Shown: positions 42,087 to 50,451 of the stretch, in pieces | Layout: every line of letters begins with the position of its first letter | How positions within the stretch are numbered: position 1 is the first letter of the stretch | Assembly (NCBI GenBank): GCA_043816165.1 | Contig: JBDRIE010000034.1 | Location: 50,750-114,749, forward strand | DNA length: 64,000 nucleotides | DNA from: JAACEU01 sp043816165 | GTDB lineage: Bacteria; Patescibacteriota; Gracilibacteria; UBA1369; LOWO2-01-FULL-3 | Direction: 5' to 3' | Made by a program: the position numbers and the translations under genes | Notes under the pieces: generated by a model | The model's database searches: none | What the model saw: only the letters and a program-made list of their open reading frames with translations | What the model was told of the DNA's origin: nothing

Positions 42087-43952
42087 TTAAAAAGTTTTAC
42101 TTGCTCTCAACTTCTCCGCAACCTCCAACATTTCCGAATTTTCAGCCTCAAAGAATTGAGCTTGTTCGAATGGCAAATATGGAATTAGCGCATCAATAAG
42201 CTCAGAAGCTGCCTCCACATTTTCAGTATAAGCGGTGAAATGCACATTATTATCCACATATCCAAAATAATTCAAAAGTAAAGGAACGGCATTATCGATA
42301 AAAACTTCAATATCGTATCTGGGAACATTGTGCCAACTAAGAGCCTTGAAATAGTCTCGATAATAAACAAAGTCATTCATCGGATTCAGCTGCAATGTTC
42401 TTTGTGAATAAGTTCGGCACATATTTAGATCAAAAAGATCCTGAGAGAAATCACAATACACGGTACTCTGCAAATACCACGCCTGAGCATCCAAAGGATT
42501 CAACTCCATCTGCTTCTCAGAAAATTTCAAAGATTCTTCAAAATTTCTTTCTGAAATATTTTCATCAGCTTCATTCAAATAATAACTTCGGGGAAAAAAT
42601 GAATACTCGAGATATGACTCATCAACTGTATGCGACAAAACCAAAAGTGAGCCCTCATACAGGCAAAATAAGCCTACGACAAGTGCCAAAATCAATGCCA
42701 GGAACGATCTCTTCAATTTTACAGATTTTCCAACTACCAAAGATCTGATAAAGATAATTAATAAGAATAACAAAAGTAAATTTACGAAAAAATTCAGATT
42801 GTAATCAATGAGGTTATGAGCAAATGCGCCCGCCACAGCTACACACAAAATATAAACTGTATCTTTCTTTTTCTGTGACAAATTAGGGAATCGTTTAATA
42901 ACAGTAACCAAAATAGTCACCAAGAAAGCCAAAAACGCAAACAACGCGACTAGCCCATATTCCGCAGAAATCTTCAGAAACAAATTATGCGGATGATCGG
43001 CATTTCCCAAGAAAGTCTTCTGAATAGGATTATAAGCATATCTGAAACTATATGGCCCCCACCCAAACAAAGGTTTCTCCGCAGTCAATTCAATCGCGCC
43101 CAACCAAAAATCAATTCTCTCCTGCTTGGAAGTAAGCCCCTCACTATTATCAAAAGAAACACGTTCCTGAACATCAATTACATCATGATTGAAAGACCTC
43201 AGGGTGTTTGCTTGCCAAAATAGTCCAACCGCAAAAATCCCGGCTAGCAGGATCAACACAGCCGTCTTCCAATTAATTCTCTTAAAGAAATAAATAAAAA
43301 GAAGCACCAATTGACCTCCAAGCACAATCCAAGCACCTCTGGAATAGGTCAAAAGCAGCGCAGACAAAACCAAACCAATCAAAATCGCGGTAACCCATTT
43401 CCCTTTCTTCTCAAAAAACAACAAGAAGATCGGCCACGCCATTATCAAAAACAATGCAAAAGCATTCGGCCAAACATGCGCATGATACAAAGTATTAAAA
43501 AACGTGCCGATAAATCTCGTCTCAGCCTTGAAAAAATACAAAAAATACCCCAAAATCACGGCCCCAACGGCACCTATCAAAATAATTTTCAGAAAATTTT
43601 CAATCCAATCATTCTTCTTGTACGCATACAGATAGTACAAAGGAACCATCGAACCCCAGGCCAAAACCTCACTAAATCCAAGATTCTTTGTCTGCGAATA
43701 CATAAATGATGCCGCAACACATGCAGCAAAAAGCAGTAAAAAAAGCCCACTCAATATGGTCTTCTCCCGTTTCGCCCGAAATTCCCTAACAGAAAGGACG
43801 ATCAGCAACACCCCAAATACAATCACAAGCGGAAATCCGGCCCCATAATCATATTTTTTGAAAACCGGATTAAAGAGAGCTACAAACCAAAAAACACTCA
43901 AGATCAAAAAAGACAAGTGGCTTGAAATGAGTTTTCGGTCTAAATTGAACAT
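42087..43952 (-). CDS. O-antigen ligase/polymerase-like membrane protein (Wzy_C family)
   Basis: A 621-residue protein from ATG 43952; the open frame extends to 43973, but that start would overlap hflX. It has 10-12 membrane helices. The Wzy_C loop FGWGPYSFRYAYNPIQ and NADHPHNLFLKISAEYGLVA near residue 310 is the family hallmark. The last 190 residues are soluble and TPR-like (ISERNFEESLKFSEKQMELN; PLDAQAWYLQSTVY). Relatives join or polymerise surface glycans on lipid carriers, or attach glycans to proteins such as pilins. In an S-layer cell, glycoprotein or wall-polymer assembly is likely; the acceptor is unknown. Confidence 0.8.
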   Translation of the reverse strand: MFNLDRKLISSHLSFLILSVFWFVALFNPVFKKYDYGAGFPLVIVFGVLLIVLSVREFRAKREKTILSGLFLLLFAACVAASFMYSQTKNLGFSEVLAWGSMVPLYYLYAYKKNDWIENFLKIILIGAVGAVILGYFLYFFKAETRFIGTFFNTLYHAHVWPNAFALFLIMAWPIFLLFFEKKGKWVTAILIGLVLSALLLTYSRGAWIVLGGQLVLLFIYFFKRINWKTAVLILLAGIFAVGLFWQANTLRSFNHDVIDVQERVSFDNSEGLTSKQERIDFWLGAIELTAEKPLFGWGPYSFRYAYNPIQKTFLGNADHPHNLFLKISAEYGLVALFAFLAFLVTILVTVIKRFPNLSQKKKDTVYILCVAVAGAFAHNLIDYNLNFFVNLLLLFLLIIFIRSLVVGKSVKLKRSFLALILALVVGLFCLYEGSLLVLSHTVDESYLEYSFFPRSYYLNEADENISERNFEESLKFSEKQMELNPLDAQAWYLQSTVYCDFSQDLFDLNMCRTYSQRTLQLNPMNDFVYYRDYFKALSWHNVPRYDIEVFIDNAVPLLLNYFGYVDNNVHFTAYTENVEAASELIDALIPYLPFEQAQFFEAENSEMLEVAEKLRASKTF

Positions 43953-43971
43953 GCCCACATAATATAACACC

Positions 43972-45177
43972 ATGTTGCCAAAAGCTATATTAATAGAGGT
44001 GATCGAACCGGGAACCTCGGAGAATGAAGCGGATCGCAGGCTTCAAGAGCTCGAAAACCTGGTTGCCACTTATGGCGGAATAGTTGTGGTGAAAGCGATC
44101 CAGAAGAAGGGGATTCCGGACTATGAAACGTATATTGGGAAGGGGAAAGTCATGGAGATTATGAATATTGGGGAGGAAAAAGGGGCGGAAATCCTGATTG
44201 TAAACAATCTTCTCAAGCCTCGTCAGTTATATGAGTTGAATGAAAGGTTCAGGAAGGCCAAGTCTGCCATGAAAGCATGGGGTCGGGTAGATTTGATACT
44301 GAAAATATTTTCGAAACACGCAAAAAGCACTGAAGCGAAACTTCAAATAGAATTGGCTAGCATCAAGCACATGGGGCCGCGGATCTTTGGAATGGGTATT
44401 GAATTATCCAGGCAGGCCGGGGCAATGGGAGTGAGGGCGGGAGCTGGAGAAGCAAATGTCGAAATGATGAAACGGCACCTGCAAAAGCAAGAATTAGCAA
44501 TCCTCAAAAAGCTGAAACATTATGAAGTGATCAGGGAAGGCCACAGAAAACGACGCCGCCGTCAGAATTTCAAAACAGTAGCGATAGTCGGGTATACAAA
44601 TGCTGGCAAAAGTTCACTGCTAAATGCTTTGACCCACAAAGGGGCGTATGTGGCGGACCAACTTTTTGCCACATTAGATACGAGAGTTGGAAAACTTTGG
44701 ATTCCGGAAAGCAAACGAGAAGTGCTTCTTTCAGACACGATCGGATTTATCCAAGATCTCCCTCCCGATCTTATTCAAGCGTTCAAATCTACATTAGCAG
44801 AGACAGTTGATGCAGAAATGATCCTGCATGTGATAGATGTCAATGATCCTCAGTTGAACAAAAATGTAAAAGTTGTTGAGGAAATTCTGGATCAGCTCGG
44901 CCTTCACGATAAACCCAAGATTTATGTGTTTAACAAAATTGATCTGGTTAATAGAAAGGATGAGCCGAAAAGGGAAGAACTTCCAACAAAATCAAGCCTG
45001 ATGAAAGCAGGGAAAGACACAGCAAAAATTCTCGGGTGGCATAGTAAGAAAAGTACACACCATGTGAATTTCAGTTCGCTCAAGTTAAAATACAAAAAAT
45101 TCACTCCGGTTTTCGTTTCAGCAATGGAAAAAACAAACCTTGAAGAGCTCATCCGCGTGATTGACGAAAAGCTATAA
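43972..45177 (+). CDS. hflX: GTPase HflX
   Basis: A 401-residue HflX. The N-terminal glycine-rich domain includes AILIEVIEPG, YIGKGKVMEI and the segment RGAGEANVEMMKRHLQ-like (GVRAGAGEANVE). The G domain has G1 VAIVGYTNAGKSSLLNALT, G3 LLSDTIGFIQDLP and G4 FNKIDLV. HflX binds the 50S subunit and splits stalled ribosomes under stress. ATG 43972 has no SD and little room for a leader. A lysine-rich insertion sits between G4 and the C-terminus (KPKREELPTKSSLMKAGKD). Confidence 0.93.
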   Translation: MLPKAILIEVIEPGTSENEADRRLQELENLVATYGGIVVVKAIQKKGIPDYETYIGKGKVMEIMNIGEEKGAEILIVNNLLKPRQLYELNERFRKAKSAMKAWGRVDLILKIFSKHAKSTEAKLQIELASIKHMGPRIFGMGIELSRQAGAMGVRAGAGEANVEMMKRHLQKQELAILKKLKHYEVIREGHRKRRRRQNFKTVAIVGYTNAGKSSLLNALTHKGAYVADQLFATLDTRVGKLWIPESKREVLLSDTIGFIQDLPPDLIQAFKSTLAETVDAEMILHVIDVNDPQLNKNVKVVEEILDQLGLHDKPKIYVFNKIDLVNRKDEPKREELPTKSSLMKAGKDTAKILGWHSKKSTHHVNFSSLKLKYKKFTPVFVSAMEKTNLEELIRVIDEKL

Positions 45178-45222
45178 AAGTGGTAAAATCAAGGTGAAAA
45201 TTAAAAAAATTAACATAAAAAT

Positions 45223-46158
45223 ATGTCTTCAGAACGGAAATCTCAGTGCAAGTTCAAGGCTTCGATTGTTGGATGTGGAAGTGTTGGCTCTACGACAGCA
45301 TACGCGTATTTGTTATCGGGAACGGTTACAGATATGGCACTTATCGATGTAAATAAAGCAAAAGCGGAAGGCCTGATGTTGGACCTCGCGCATGCGACTT
45401 CATTTACTCCTCATACAGAAATTACTGCTTCTGATGATTTCAAAGAATGTAAAGGCTCTCACATAGTAGTGATTACAGCTGGAGCAAGACAGGCAAAGGG
45501 AGAAACAAGGCTCGACTTAGTAGCGAAAAATAAAAAAATCTTCGCATCCATTATCCCAAAAATAGCAAAAGCTGCTCCAAACGCAATTTTGATTGTAGTA
45601 AGCAATCCGGTAGACGTTCTCACGTATGAGGCTTTGAAACTTTCCGGATTCCCGGAGAATAGAGTGATAGGTTCGGGTACGGTTTTGGACTCGCTAAGGC
45701 TTCAGTTTCACATTTCTGAAAGAATCAAAATCCATCCAAGTTCCATAGATTCTTATGTGCTGGGGGAACACGGAGACACATCTTTTCCATATTTCAGTTC
45801 TGCGAACGTACTGGGAAAACCGTTAAGTGACTTTGAAGGATTTGATGACAAAGTTGCGGCACAGTGTTACCAAGATACCCGTGACGCCGCTTACAGAATC
45901 ATCCACGATCAAGGGTATACATGTTATTCGATTGCGACAGTTATCAGAGAATTAACAGAAGCGATTTTTGAAGATCAACACAAAGTATTCACACTTTCTG
46001 TTCGCCTCAATGATTATTATGGACATTCAGGTGTCTGCCTTTCAGTACCATGTGTTCTTGGGAGAAATGGAATCGAAAAAGTAATCCACGTCCCACTGGA
46101 TGAAGGGGAACAAAAAAGTCTTCGTAAGAGTGTAGAAACATTAAAAGGATTTTTATAA
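45223..46158 (+). CDS. ldh: L-lactate dehydrogenase
   Basis: A 311-residue LDH. NAD site ASIVGCGSVGSTTAYAYL, catalytic loop ITAGARQAKGETRLDLVAKN, substrate Arg region RVIGSGTVLDSLRLQFHI, and catalytic His in LGEHGDTSFPYFSS. The Gln in GARQAKG at the specificity position supports lactate over malate. It reduces pyruvate to lactate and regenerates NAD, as expected for a fermentative CPR cell. A terminator shared with the convergent island D follows. Confidence 0.92.
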   Translation: MSSERKSQCKFKASIVGCGSVGSTTAYAYLLSGTVTDMALIDVNKAKAEGLMLDLAHATSFTPHTEITASDDFKECKGSHIVVITAGARQAKGETRLDLVAKNKKIFASIIPKIAKAAPNAILIVVSNPVDVLTYEALKLSGFPENRVIGSGTVLDSLRLQFHISERIKIHPSSIDSYVLGEHGDTSFPYFSSANVLGKPLSDFEGFDDKVAAQCYQDTRDAAYRIIHDQGYTCYSIATVIRELTEAIFEDQHKVFTLSVRLNDYYGHSGVCLSVPCVLGRNGIEKVIHVPLDEGEQKSLRKSVETLKGFL

Positions 46159-46179
46159 AGAATAAAAAGAATAATAAGA

Positions 46180-46210
46180 AAAGCGCCCCCACAATACGTG
46201 GGGGCGCTTT
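46180..46210. terminator. bidirectional terminator between ldh and GC-rich island D
   Basis: Thirteen-bp perfect stem AAAGCGCCCCCAC/GTGGGGGCGCTTT with loop AATAC, 21 bases past ldh and 21 bases past the island D gene on the other strand. Confidence 0.88.
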
Positions 46211-46231
46211 GTCCGTACCAACTGCTGTGGG

Positions 46232-46519
46232 CTAGAAGCCCGTGATGGCGCCCTGCCTCCGCAGGTCGCGGAGGCGACACTCGTTGGGGTCATCCGTTGG
46301 GACGATCTCGAGCTGGAGCTCGGGGCTCTCGTAGATGAGGGGGCGCCGGGGGCGCCCCTCGTTCTCGTTCATCCTCGGCTCGGGGCGGTGCTCCTCACCG
46401 TCGCTACCGATAATGAGGACGCCGGAGGCCTGGAGTTCGTGGGTGGCATTGCCACCGAACTCTGCGGCCTTGTAGAGGGCCTCGGCGATGGTATGGACTC
46501 TGATGATGCGCTGGGTCAT
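46232..46519 (-). CDS. 95-residue soluble protein, GC-rich island D
   Basis: Starts ATG 46519, 7 bases after AAGGAG. The protein has a compact N-terminal half (TQRIIRVHTIAEALYKAAEF; ASGVLIIGSDGEEHRPEP) and an Arg/Pro/Glu-rich second half. It has no signal peptide, unlike the other island products, and one cysteine. No family recognised. GC content and codon use are foreign to the surroundings. It is 26 bases downstream of the 42-residue gene and likely co-transcribed. Confidence 0.68.
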   Translation of the reverse strand: MTQRIIRVHTIAEALYKAAEFGGNATHELQASGVLIIGSDGEEHRPEPRMNENEGRPRRPLIYESPELQLEIVPTDDPNECRLRDLRRQGAITGF

Positions 46520-46545
46520 GATATTTCTCCTTGTGGATTGTGAGG

Positions 46546-46674
46546 CTAGGCCTCGGTGTCGTTGTCGTTCTCGTCCGTATTGACGAACTCCGTGGCGTTG
46601 AGGGGGTCGCGGCCATCCTCAGTCACCATATCCGAATCGTCCAGAATCATTCTCAAAAGATCCATGTGACTCAT
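46546..46674 (-). CDS. 42-residue acidic peptide, GC-rich island D
   Basis: A very short gene: ATG 46674 lies 6 bases after AGGGAGG, a strong SD, and the frame runs 42 codons to TAG. The product (start MSHMDLLRMILDDSDMVTED, end NTDENDNDTEA) is highly acidic. The SD, GC-rich codons and the matched downstream gene support translation. It could be a partner or antitoxin-like peptide of the 95-residue protein, but no evidence shows function. Confidence 0.55.
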   Translation of the reverse strand: MSHMDLLRMILDDSDMVTEDGRDPLNATEFVNTDENDNDTEA

Positions 46675-46712
46675 AATTGCCTCCCTTGGCATGTGAGCGA
46701 AAAAATTGGTTG

Positions 46713-46758
46713 CTGGGTTGAAATTTGACTAAATATTTTCAATCAAATTTCAACCCAG
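46713..46758 (-). promoter_or_regulatory. 16-bp perfect inverted repeat in the island D leader
   Basis: CTGGGTTGAAATTTGA (46713-46728) and TCAAATTTCAACCCAG (46743-46758) with a 14-base AT-rich loop. It lies in the transcribed leader, 40-85 bases before the 42-residue gene. It could be an attenuating or stabilising hairpin or a protein site. Confidence 0.65.
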
Positions 46759-46885
46759 AACAGCAGTTAGTAATCAGGACATCCACTCTCGAAAAGCAGA
46801 ACGTTGCCAGAGGCAAATTCTTCTTTATTGCTGAGAACAGATGCCTAACTACTAGTCAAATTTTCAAGGGTCAAAAAAGCTATAC

Positions 46886-46914
46886 TTTATAACACAAAAT
46901 ATATTACGTGTCAA
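46886..46914 (-). promoter_or_regulatory. promoter of GC-rich island D
   Basis: Minus-strand TTGACA (46909-46914), 17-base spacer, TATAAA (46886-46891). Predicted start about 46880, so a leader of about 205 bases precedes the first gene. Confidence 0.75.
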
Positions 46915-46986
46915 CCCCCTAAAGCGTTACATTAAATATTGCCAAACAGGTCAAAAGTTAGTAAATTACTTCCTTACACAAAAACG

Positions 46987-47655
46987 ATGAGCAAAAAACC
47001 ATTATCAGAACGGGAAAAAAATCTTTCAGAGTGCGTCGAAATTTTACAAACTATAGAGGAAACCTTCAGCCAAATTTCTCAAGCTCTCGAAAAAACTTAT
47101 AACAAAACAGTAATAGCAAATATTGAAAGGGAACGAGAATCAATTCAGGAACAAGTAAGGAATCTGGACGGAACCATCGAGGAAGTTAATTTGTACACAA
47201 AAATGAGACTAGAAGCTTTGTCACCAATGATAAGAGGTTTACTAAACTATGCTCGGAATAAGGAAACTACAAAAGTAAGGAATCGCGATAGAATGGTCAC
47301 CATTATGCTCAAACCATCAACAATTATGGAAGCAAAAGGATCCCTTAGAAAGTTCGCAAAACTACACCCAGGAAATATGATTAAAATTGAAATGAGGGGA
47401 GCAAAAGTCCCAAAAAAGATATTTACAGACAATGATTTTTATATAATAGATGATAGATCCCAAAATGAAGTACTTGTAGGAAAGGAAATGAACCAGCCGA
47501 GAGTGTTATCCCAACGAGAAGAAGATGGAATTCTGACCTCTCCTGCAATTCAGATATACAACGAGGAAGAGTTTAAAACTGTACTTGATAGGCATTTTTT
47601 CGACGACTACGTAGCATTGGTAATACAAAAAAGAATGACAATCATTGTGCCATAA
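46987..47655 (+). CDS. hypothetical coiled-coil protein
   Basis: A 222-residue protein from ATG 46987; a TTG 48 bases upstream would add 16 residues of unlikely sequence. The N-terminal 90 residues are coiled coil (LSECVEILQTIEETFSQISQ). The rest is mixed alpha/beta and basic (RMVTIMLKPSTIMEAKGSLR; KIFTDNDFYIIDDRSQNEVL). No family recognised and no signal peptide. Its stop abuts the 3' end of tRNA-Ala. Confidence 0.62.
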   Translation: MSKKPLSEREKNLSECVEILQTIEETFSQISQALEKTYNKTVIANIERERESIQEQVRNLDGTIEEVNLYTKMRLEALSPMIRGLLNYARNKETTKVRNRDRMVTIMLKPSTIMEAKGSLRKFAKLHPGNMIKIEMRGAKVPKKIFTDNDFYIIDDRSQNEVLVGKEMNQPRVLSQREEDGILTSPAIQIYNEEEFKTVLDRHFFDDYVALVIQKRMTIIVP

Positions 47656-47732
<77 letters not shown>

Positions 47733-47736
47733 ATAA

Positions 47737-48064
47737 TGGTGGGCCTGGTTGGATTTGAACCAACGACCAATCGGTTATGCATCTCACTATCACTTTCATG
47801 ACCTCTTTCGAGTTTGTAAGCTGGACTATCCCTTCATCCCGCCATGGCGGGATGCCTGCCGTCTAGTCTCTACACCTTCTCGCATTCACGAGCTTGGCTC
47901 GGGATTGTCATGTCCCGCTAAGCGGAATTTAGATTTCCCCGAATTTGACAGGTATCACTTGAGAATTACTCCTCAAGCAGCCCTTAAATAATTAATCATA
48001 TCGTTTACACGACTTAGAAAAACTATTCTCAAGCCGACTGCTCTAACCCCTGAGCTACAGGCCC
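47737..48064 (-). tRNA. tRNA-Ile (CAU) interrupted by a group I intron
   Basis: Exon 1 is 48064-48032 (acceptor GGGCCTG, D arm, anticodon stem GTCGG and CT of the loop). Exon 2 is 47779-47737 (CATAA, CCGAT, TGGTC, T arm with TTCAAAT, acceptor, CCA). Joined they give loop CTCATAA and anticodon CAU. The body resembles tRNA-Ile2, whose wobble C is changed to lysidine, rather than initiator Met (no GGG/CCC anticodon stem). An elongator-Met reading cannot be fully excluded. The intron lies between U33 and C34. Confidence 0.88.
47780..48031 (-). ncRNA. group I self-splicing intron (252 nt) in tRNA-Ile(CAU)
   Basis: In the transcript: P1 pairs exon CGGCU with guide GGCUG, with U-G at the splice site, extended by AATAGTT/AATTATT. 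P2 is CTTGAG/CTCAAG. P3 is CCTGTC with GGCAGG. Core elements follow: AATCCCGAGCC (Q), GTAGAGACTAGACGG (R) and GATAGTCC (S), so P7 is GACTA/TAGTC. P8 is the perfect hairpin CATCCCGCC/GGCGGGATG. The last base is G (omega G). Core sequences fit subgroup IC3, as in other bacterial tRNA introns. No homing endonuclease is encoded. Confidence 0.88.
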
Positions 48065-48145
48065 AATTTTCAATAAACAAACGCAAACAAGTACGCCCGC
48101 AATTCTAATGTAATTTTCACTCCAAAGCAAAACCTAAATCTAGAA

Positions 48146-48472
48146 TTATTCTGCCGCCACTTCTTTCTCAACTTTCGCCTCAGCTACAGCTGGCTTTACT
48201 CCACCCTCGCCTCCCAATTCATTCAAAGCCCGCGCTAATCGTGACTTTTTTCTTGCGGCATTATTTGGATGAAGGATTTGTTTTTTACAAGCCATATCAA
48301 TTATCGAATAAACCGCCGGCATAAGTTTTTGAGCTTCTTCAGCCTTTCCATCTTTAATTAAAACCAAAACTTTTTTGAATAGTGTTTTTAGCTCACTTCT
48401 TACAGGAAAATTTCGCGCTCTTTGCTTAACATTTTGTTTCATACGCTTTTTTGCAGACTTTATGATTGGCAT
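48146..48472 (-). CDS. rpsT: 30S ribosomal protein S20
   Basis: A 108-residue S20 with the usual basic start MPIIKSAKKRMKQNVKQRAR and three-helix body ending LHPNNAARKKSRLARALNEL. A 20-residue Glu/Ala/Lys tail (VAEAKVEKEVAAE) extends beyond the common length. It binds 16S rRNA near helix 44. It diverges from maf. Confidence 0.94.
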   Translation of the reverse strand: MPIIKSAKKRMKQNVKQRARNFPVRSELKTLFKKVLVLIKDGKAEEAQKLMPAVYSIIDMACKKQILHPNNAARKKSRLARALNELGGEGGVKPAVAEAKVEKEVAAE

Positions 48473-48533
48473 TTTTATTCGATTAATATAATAATTAGCG
48501 GTGAGATTCTATCCAGTTAAAGCCCGCAAGTCA

Positions 48534-49121
48534 ATGAAACAATTAGTGCTCGCATCAGCTAGTCCCCGTAGAAAAGAACTCCTCGAAGAATTAGGATTTG
48601 AATTTATGGTTCATCCGAGTGATTTTGAGGAAAAGGACACACACCTGACGCCGGAGGAACTGGTTACTCACAACGCTCTCGGAAAAGCCCAGGACGTGGC
48701 TCGCCATTACAGAAACGCTCTTATAATCGGAGTGGATACCGTTGGTGCATTCCAAGATCATATTTTGAACAAACCGCAGAACCGCAAAGATGCAAAAAGA
48801 ATCCTTAGACTTATTAGCAACACAACTCACAAAGTCATTTCCGGAATTTGCGTGATGGATTCGGATAAAAAGCGTGCCATTACTGCTGTGGAAACCACTC
48901 TCATAACCATCGATCGCCTGGAAGACGCAGAAATCGATGCATATATTCGTTCGGGGGAAGGGGAGGACAAGGCTGCAAGTTATGCGATCCAAGGGCTGGG
49001 ATCTCTTTTTGTAAAGAAAATTGAGGGGGATTATTTCAATGTTGTGGGGCTGCCTATTTATCGTTTGAGAAAACTTCTGAAGAAAATGGGTGTAAAAAAC
49101 GTACTTGACTATAGGGGCTAA
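48534..49121 (+). CDS. maf: Maf-type nucleoside triphosphate pyrophosphatase
   Basis: A 195-residue Maf protein from ATG 48534. The upstream frame to 48501 overlaps the divergent promoter zone and lacks the family start. Signature LVLASASPRRKELLEELGF is at the N-terminus, then ALIIGVDTVGAFQDHILNKP and GSLFVKKIEGDYFNVVGLP. Maf proteins hydrolyse modified or excess nucleotides such as dTTP or UTP. A terminator follows. Confidence 0.9.
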   Translation: MKQLVLASASPRRKELLEELGFEFMVHPSDFEEKDTHLTPEELVTHNALGKAQDVARHYRNALIIGVDTVGAFQDHILNKPQNRKDAKRILRLISNTTHKVISGICVMDSDKKRAITAVETTLITIDRLEDAEIDAYIRSGEGEDKAASYAIQGLGSLFVKKIEGDYFNVVGLPIYRLRKLLKKMGVKNVLDYRG

Positions 49122-49164
49122 TCGTGATATTAAATACTTACATCGAAAGAATATTGGAGGGCGG

Positions 49165-49190
49165 AAAAAGATCGCGATTGCGGTCTTTTT
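49165..49190 (+). terminator. terminator of maf
   Basis: AAAAAGATCGC-GATT-GCGGTCTTTTT stem with a single wobble pair, then TCTCT; 43 bases past the stop. Confidence 0.82.
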
Positions 49191-49237
49191 CTCTATCTGT
49201 TAGTATAGATTTAGCATAAAATTATAACCTCAAAACT

Positions 49238-49609
49238 ATGTTTAAAGGCTTAAAAGCACTACTTGCAGGACTTTTGGCGGGAGTTGGTCTCGGAGTTCTA
49301 TTCTCACCAAAAAAAGGTAAAGATGTCCGTAAATCTATTAAAAGCGAAGTGGATGAAGGAGGTACAGGACTGGGAGCAATCAAAGACACAATTGTGGATA
49401 TGGGCAAAGATATTGGTGAAACTTGCAAAGAATGCTATGAAGAGGTAAGTGATAGTGACGAATACAAAGAAGGGACTGGTAAACTCAAGAAATACGCAAA
49501 AAATGCGAAAAAAGAGGCCACTAAGGCATACAAAAAGCACGTGCCAGTGAAGACTCGCAATAAGATTAAAAAGGTTGTTAAAAAAGTTAAAAAGAAGCTA
49601 AAAGAATGA
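49238..49609 (+). CDS. YtxH-like membrane-anchored protein
   Basis: A 123-residue protein whose N-terminus (MFKGLKALLAGLLAGVGLGV followed by LFSPKKGKDVRKSI) is the YtxH family signature: a glycine-rich membrane helix then a basic segment. The rest is lysine-rich helix (KKYAKNAKKEATKAYKKH). YtxH proteins are linked to general stress in Firmicutes; the role here is unknown. It overlaps pheA by 4 bases. Confidence 0.75.
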   Translation: MFKGLKALLAGLLAGVGLGVLFSPKKGKDVRKSIKSEVDEGGTGLGAIKDTIVDMGKDIGETCKECYEEVSDSDEYKEGTGKLKKYAKNAKKEATKAYKKHVPVKTRNKIKKVVKKVKKKLKE

Positions 49610-50442
49610 ATTCATCGATAGCTATTCTCGGCCCGGCTCACACCTTCTCTGAAATGGCCGCGAACAAATATGACAAAAAAAAGAATAAGTATTATGCAAC
49701 TACAATTGACGAAGTTTTTGAGCTGGTTGAAAAAGGTCGGGTCGAAAAGGGGATTGTTCCGATAGAAAATAAGTTGGAAGGAACGATCAGAGAAACCTTG
49801 GACAACTTGTTCGAAAAAAATGTGAGGATTTTGGAGGAAATAAATATCCCGATAAACCATTGTTTGATAATTCTCCCACGCGCAAAAGCCTCTGATGTAA
49901 AGACGATATATTCTCATCCTCAGGCACTAAGACAGTGCAAAAAGTTTCTGAAAAAGAATTTCCCGAAAGCAACATTACTAAGCACTGCCTCAACGGCATT
50001 TGCCATAGAAAAAATCATCACAAAAAATGATAAAACCTGCTCGGCAATAGCTCCAAAAATAGCGGCGGAAAAGGGAAAATTAAAGGTTCTTAAAGAAAAC
50101 ATAGAAGATGGCAAAGACAATTCAACAACGTTTATAGTAGTCCAAAAAGGTCGCCCAACTGCTAAGTCTATCTCTAAAGCTGTACAAAAAAATTGCACAA
50201 AAACCTCAATTGCATTCCACTTCGACAAAGACTCGCCAGGCTCACTCTTCATGGTCTTCAAAGACTTCGCCGACGCCAAAATCAACATGACCAAAATCGA
50301 ATCCCGCCCAACCCAGGCCAGCCTAGGAGACTACATTTTCTACCTCGACTTCGAAGGTTGCCTCTCCGAACCGAAAATCGCGCAAACTCTCAAAAAAGTG
50401 GAAAAGAAAGTGGCAAAAATGAAGGTGTTGGGAAGTTATTGA
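49606..50442 (+). CDS. pheA: prephenate dehydratase
   Basis: A 278-residue monofunctional prephenate dehydratase with C-terminal ACT domain. N-terminus SIAILGPAHTFSEMAA, then GIVPIENKLEGTIRETLDNL, HPQALRQCKKFL, and the ACT motif MTKIESRPTQASLGDYIFYL that binds Phe. It converts prephenate to phenylpyruvate. The catalytic TRF motif reads TTF (NSTTFIVVQ), a change at a residue normally conserved. Folding signatures are otherwise intact, so either the enzyme tolerates Thr here or activity is lowered. Confidence 0.86.
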   Translation: MNSSIAILGPAHTFSEMAANKYDKKKNKYYATTIDEVFELVEKGRVEKGIVPIENKLEGTIRETLDNLFEKNVRILEEINIPINHCLIILPRAKASDVKTIYSHPQALRQCKKFLKKNFPKATLLSTASTAFAIEKIITKNDKTCSAIAPKIAAEKGKLKVLKENIEDGKDNSTTFIVVQKGRPTAKSISKAVQKNCTKTSIAFHFDKDSPGSLFMVFKDFADAKINMTKIESRPTQASLGDYIFYLDFEGCLSEPKIAQTLKKVEKKVAKMKVLGSY

Positions 50443-50451
50443 TTTGGGATT

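Noticed and set aside
47749..47991. 80-codon frame inside the tRNA intron as a homing endonuclease
   Set aside because: It runs antisense to the intron, crosses exon sequence and has no LAGLIDADG, GIY-YIG or HNH motif.
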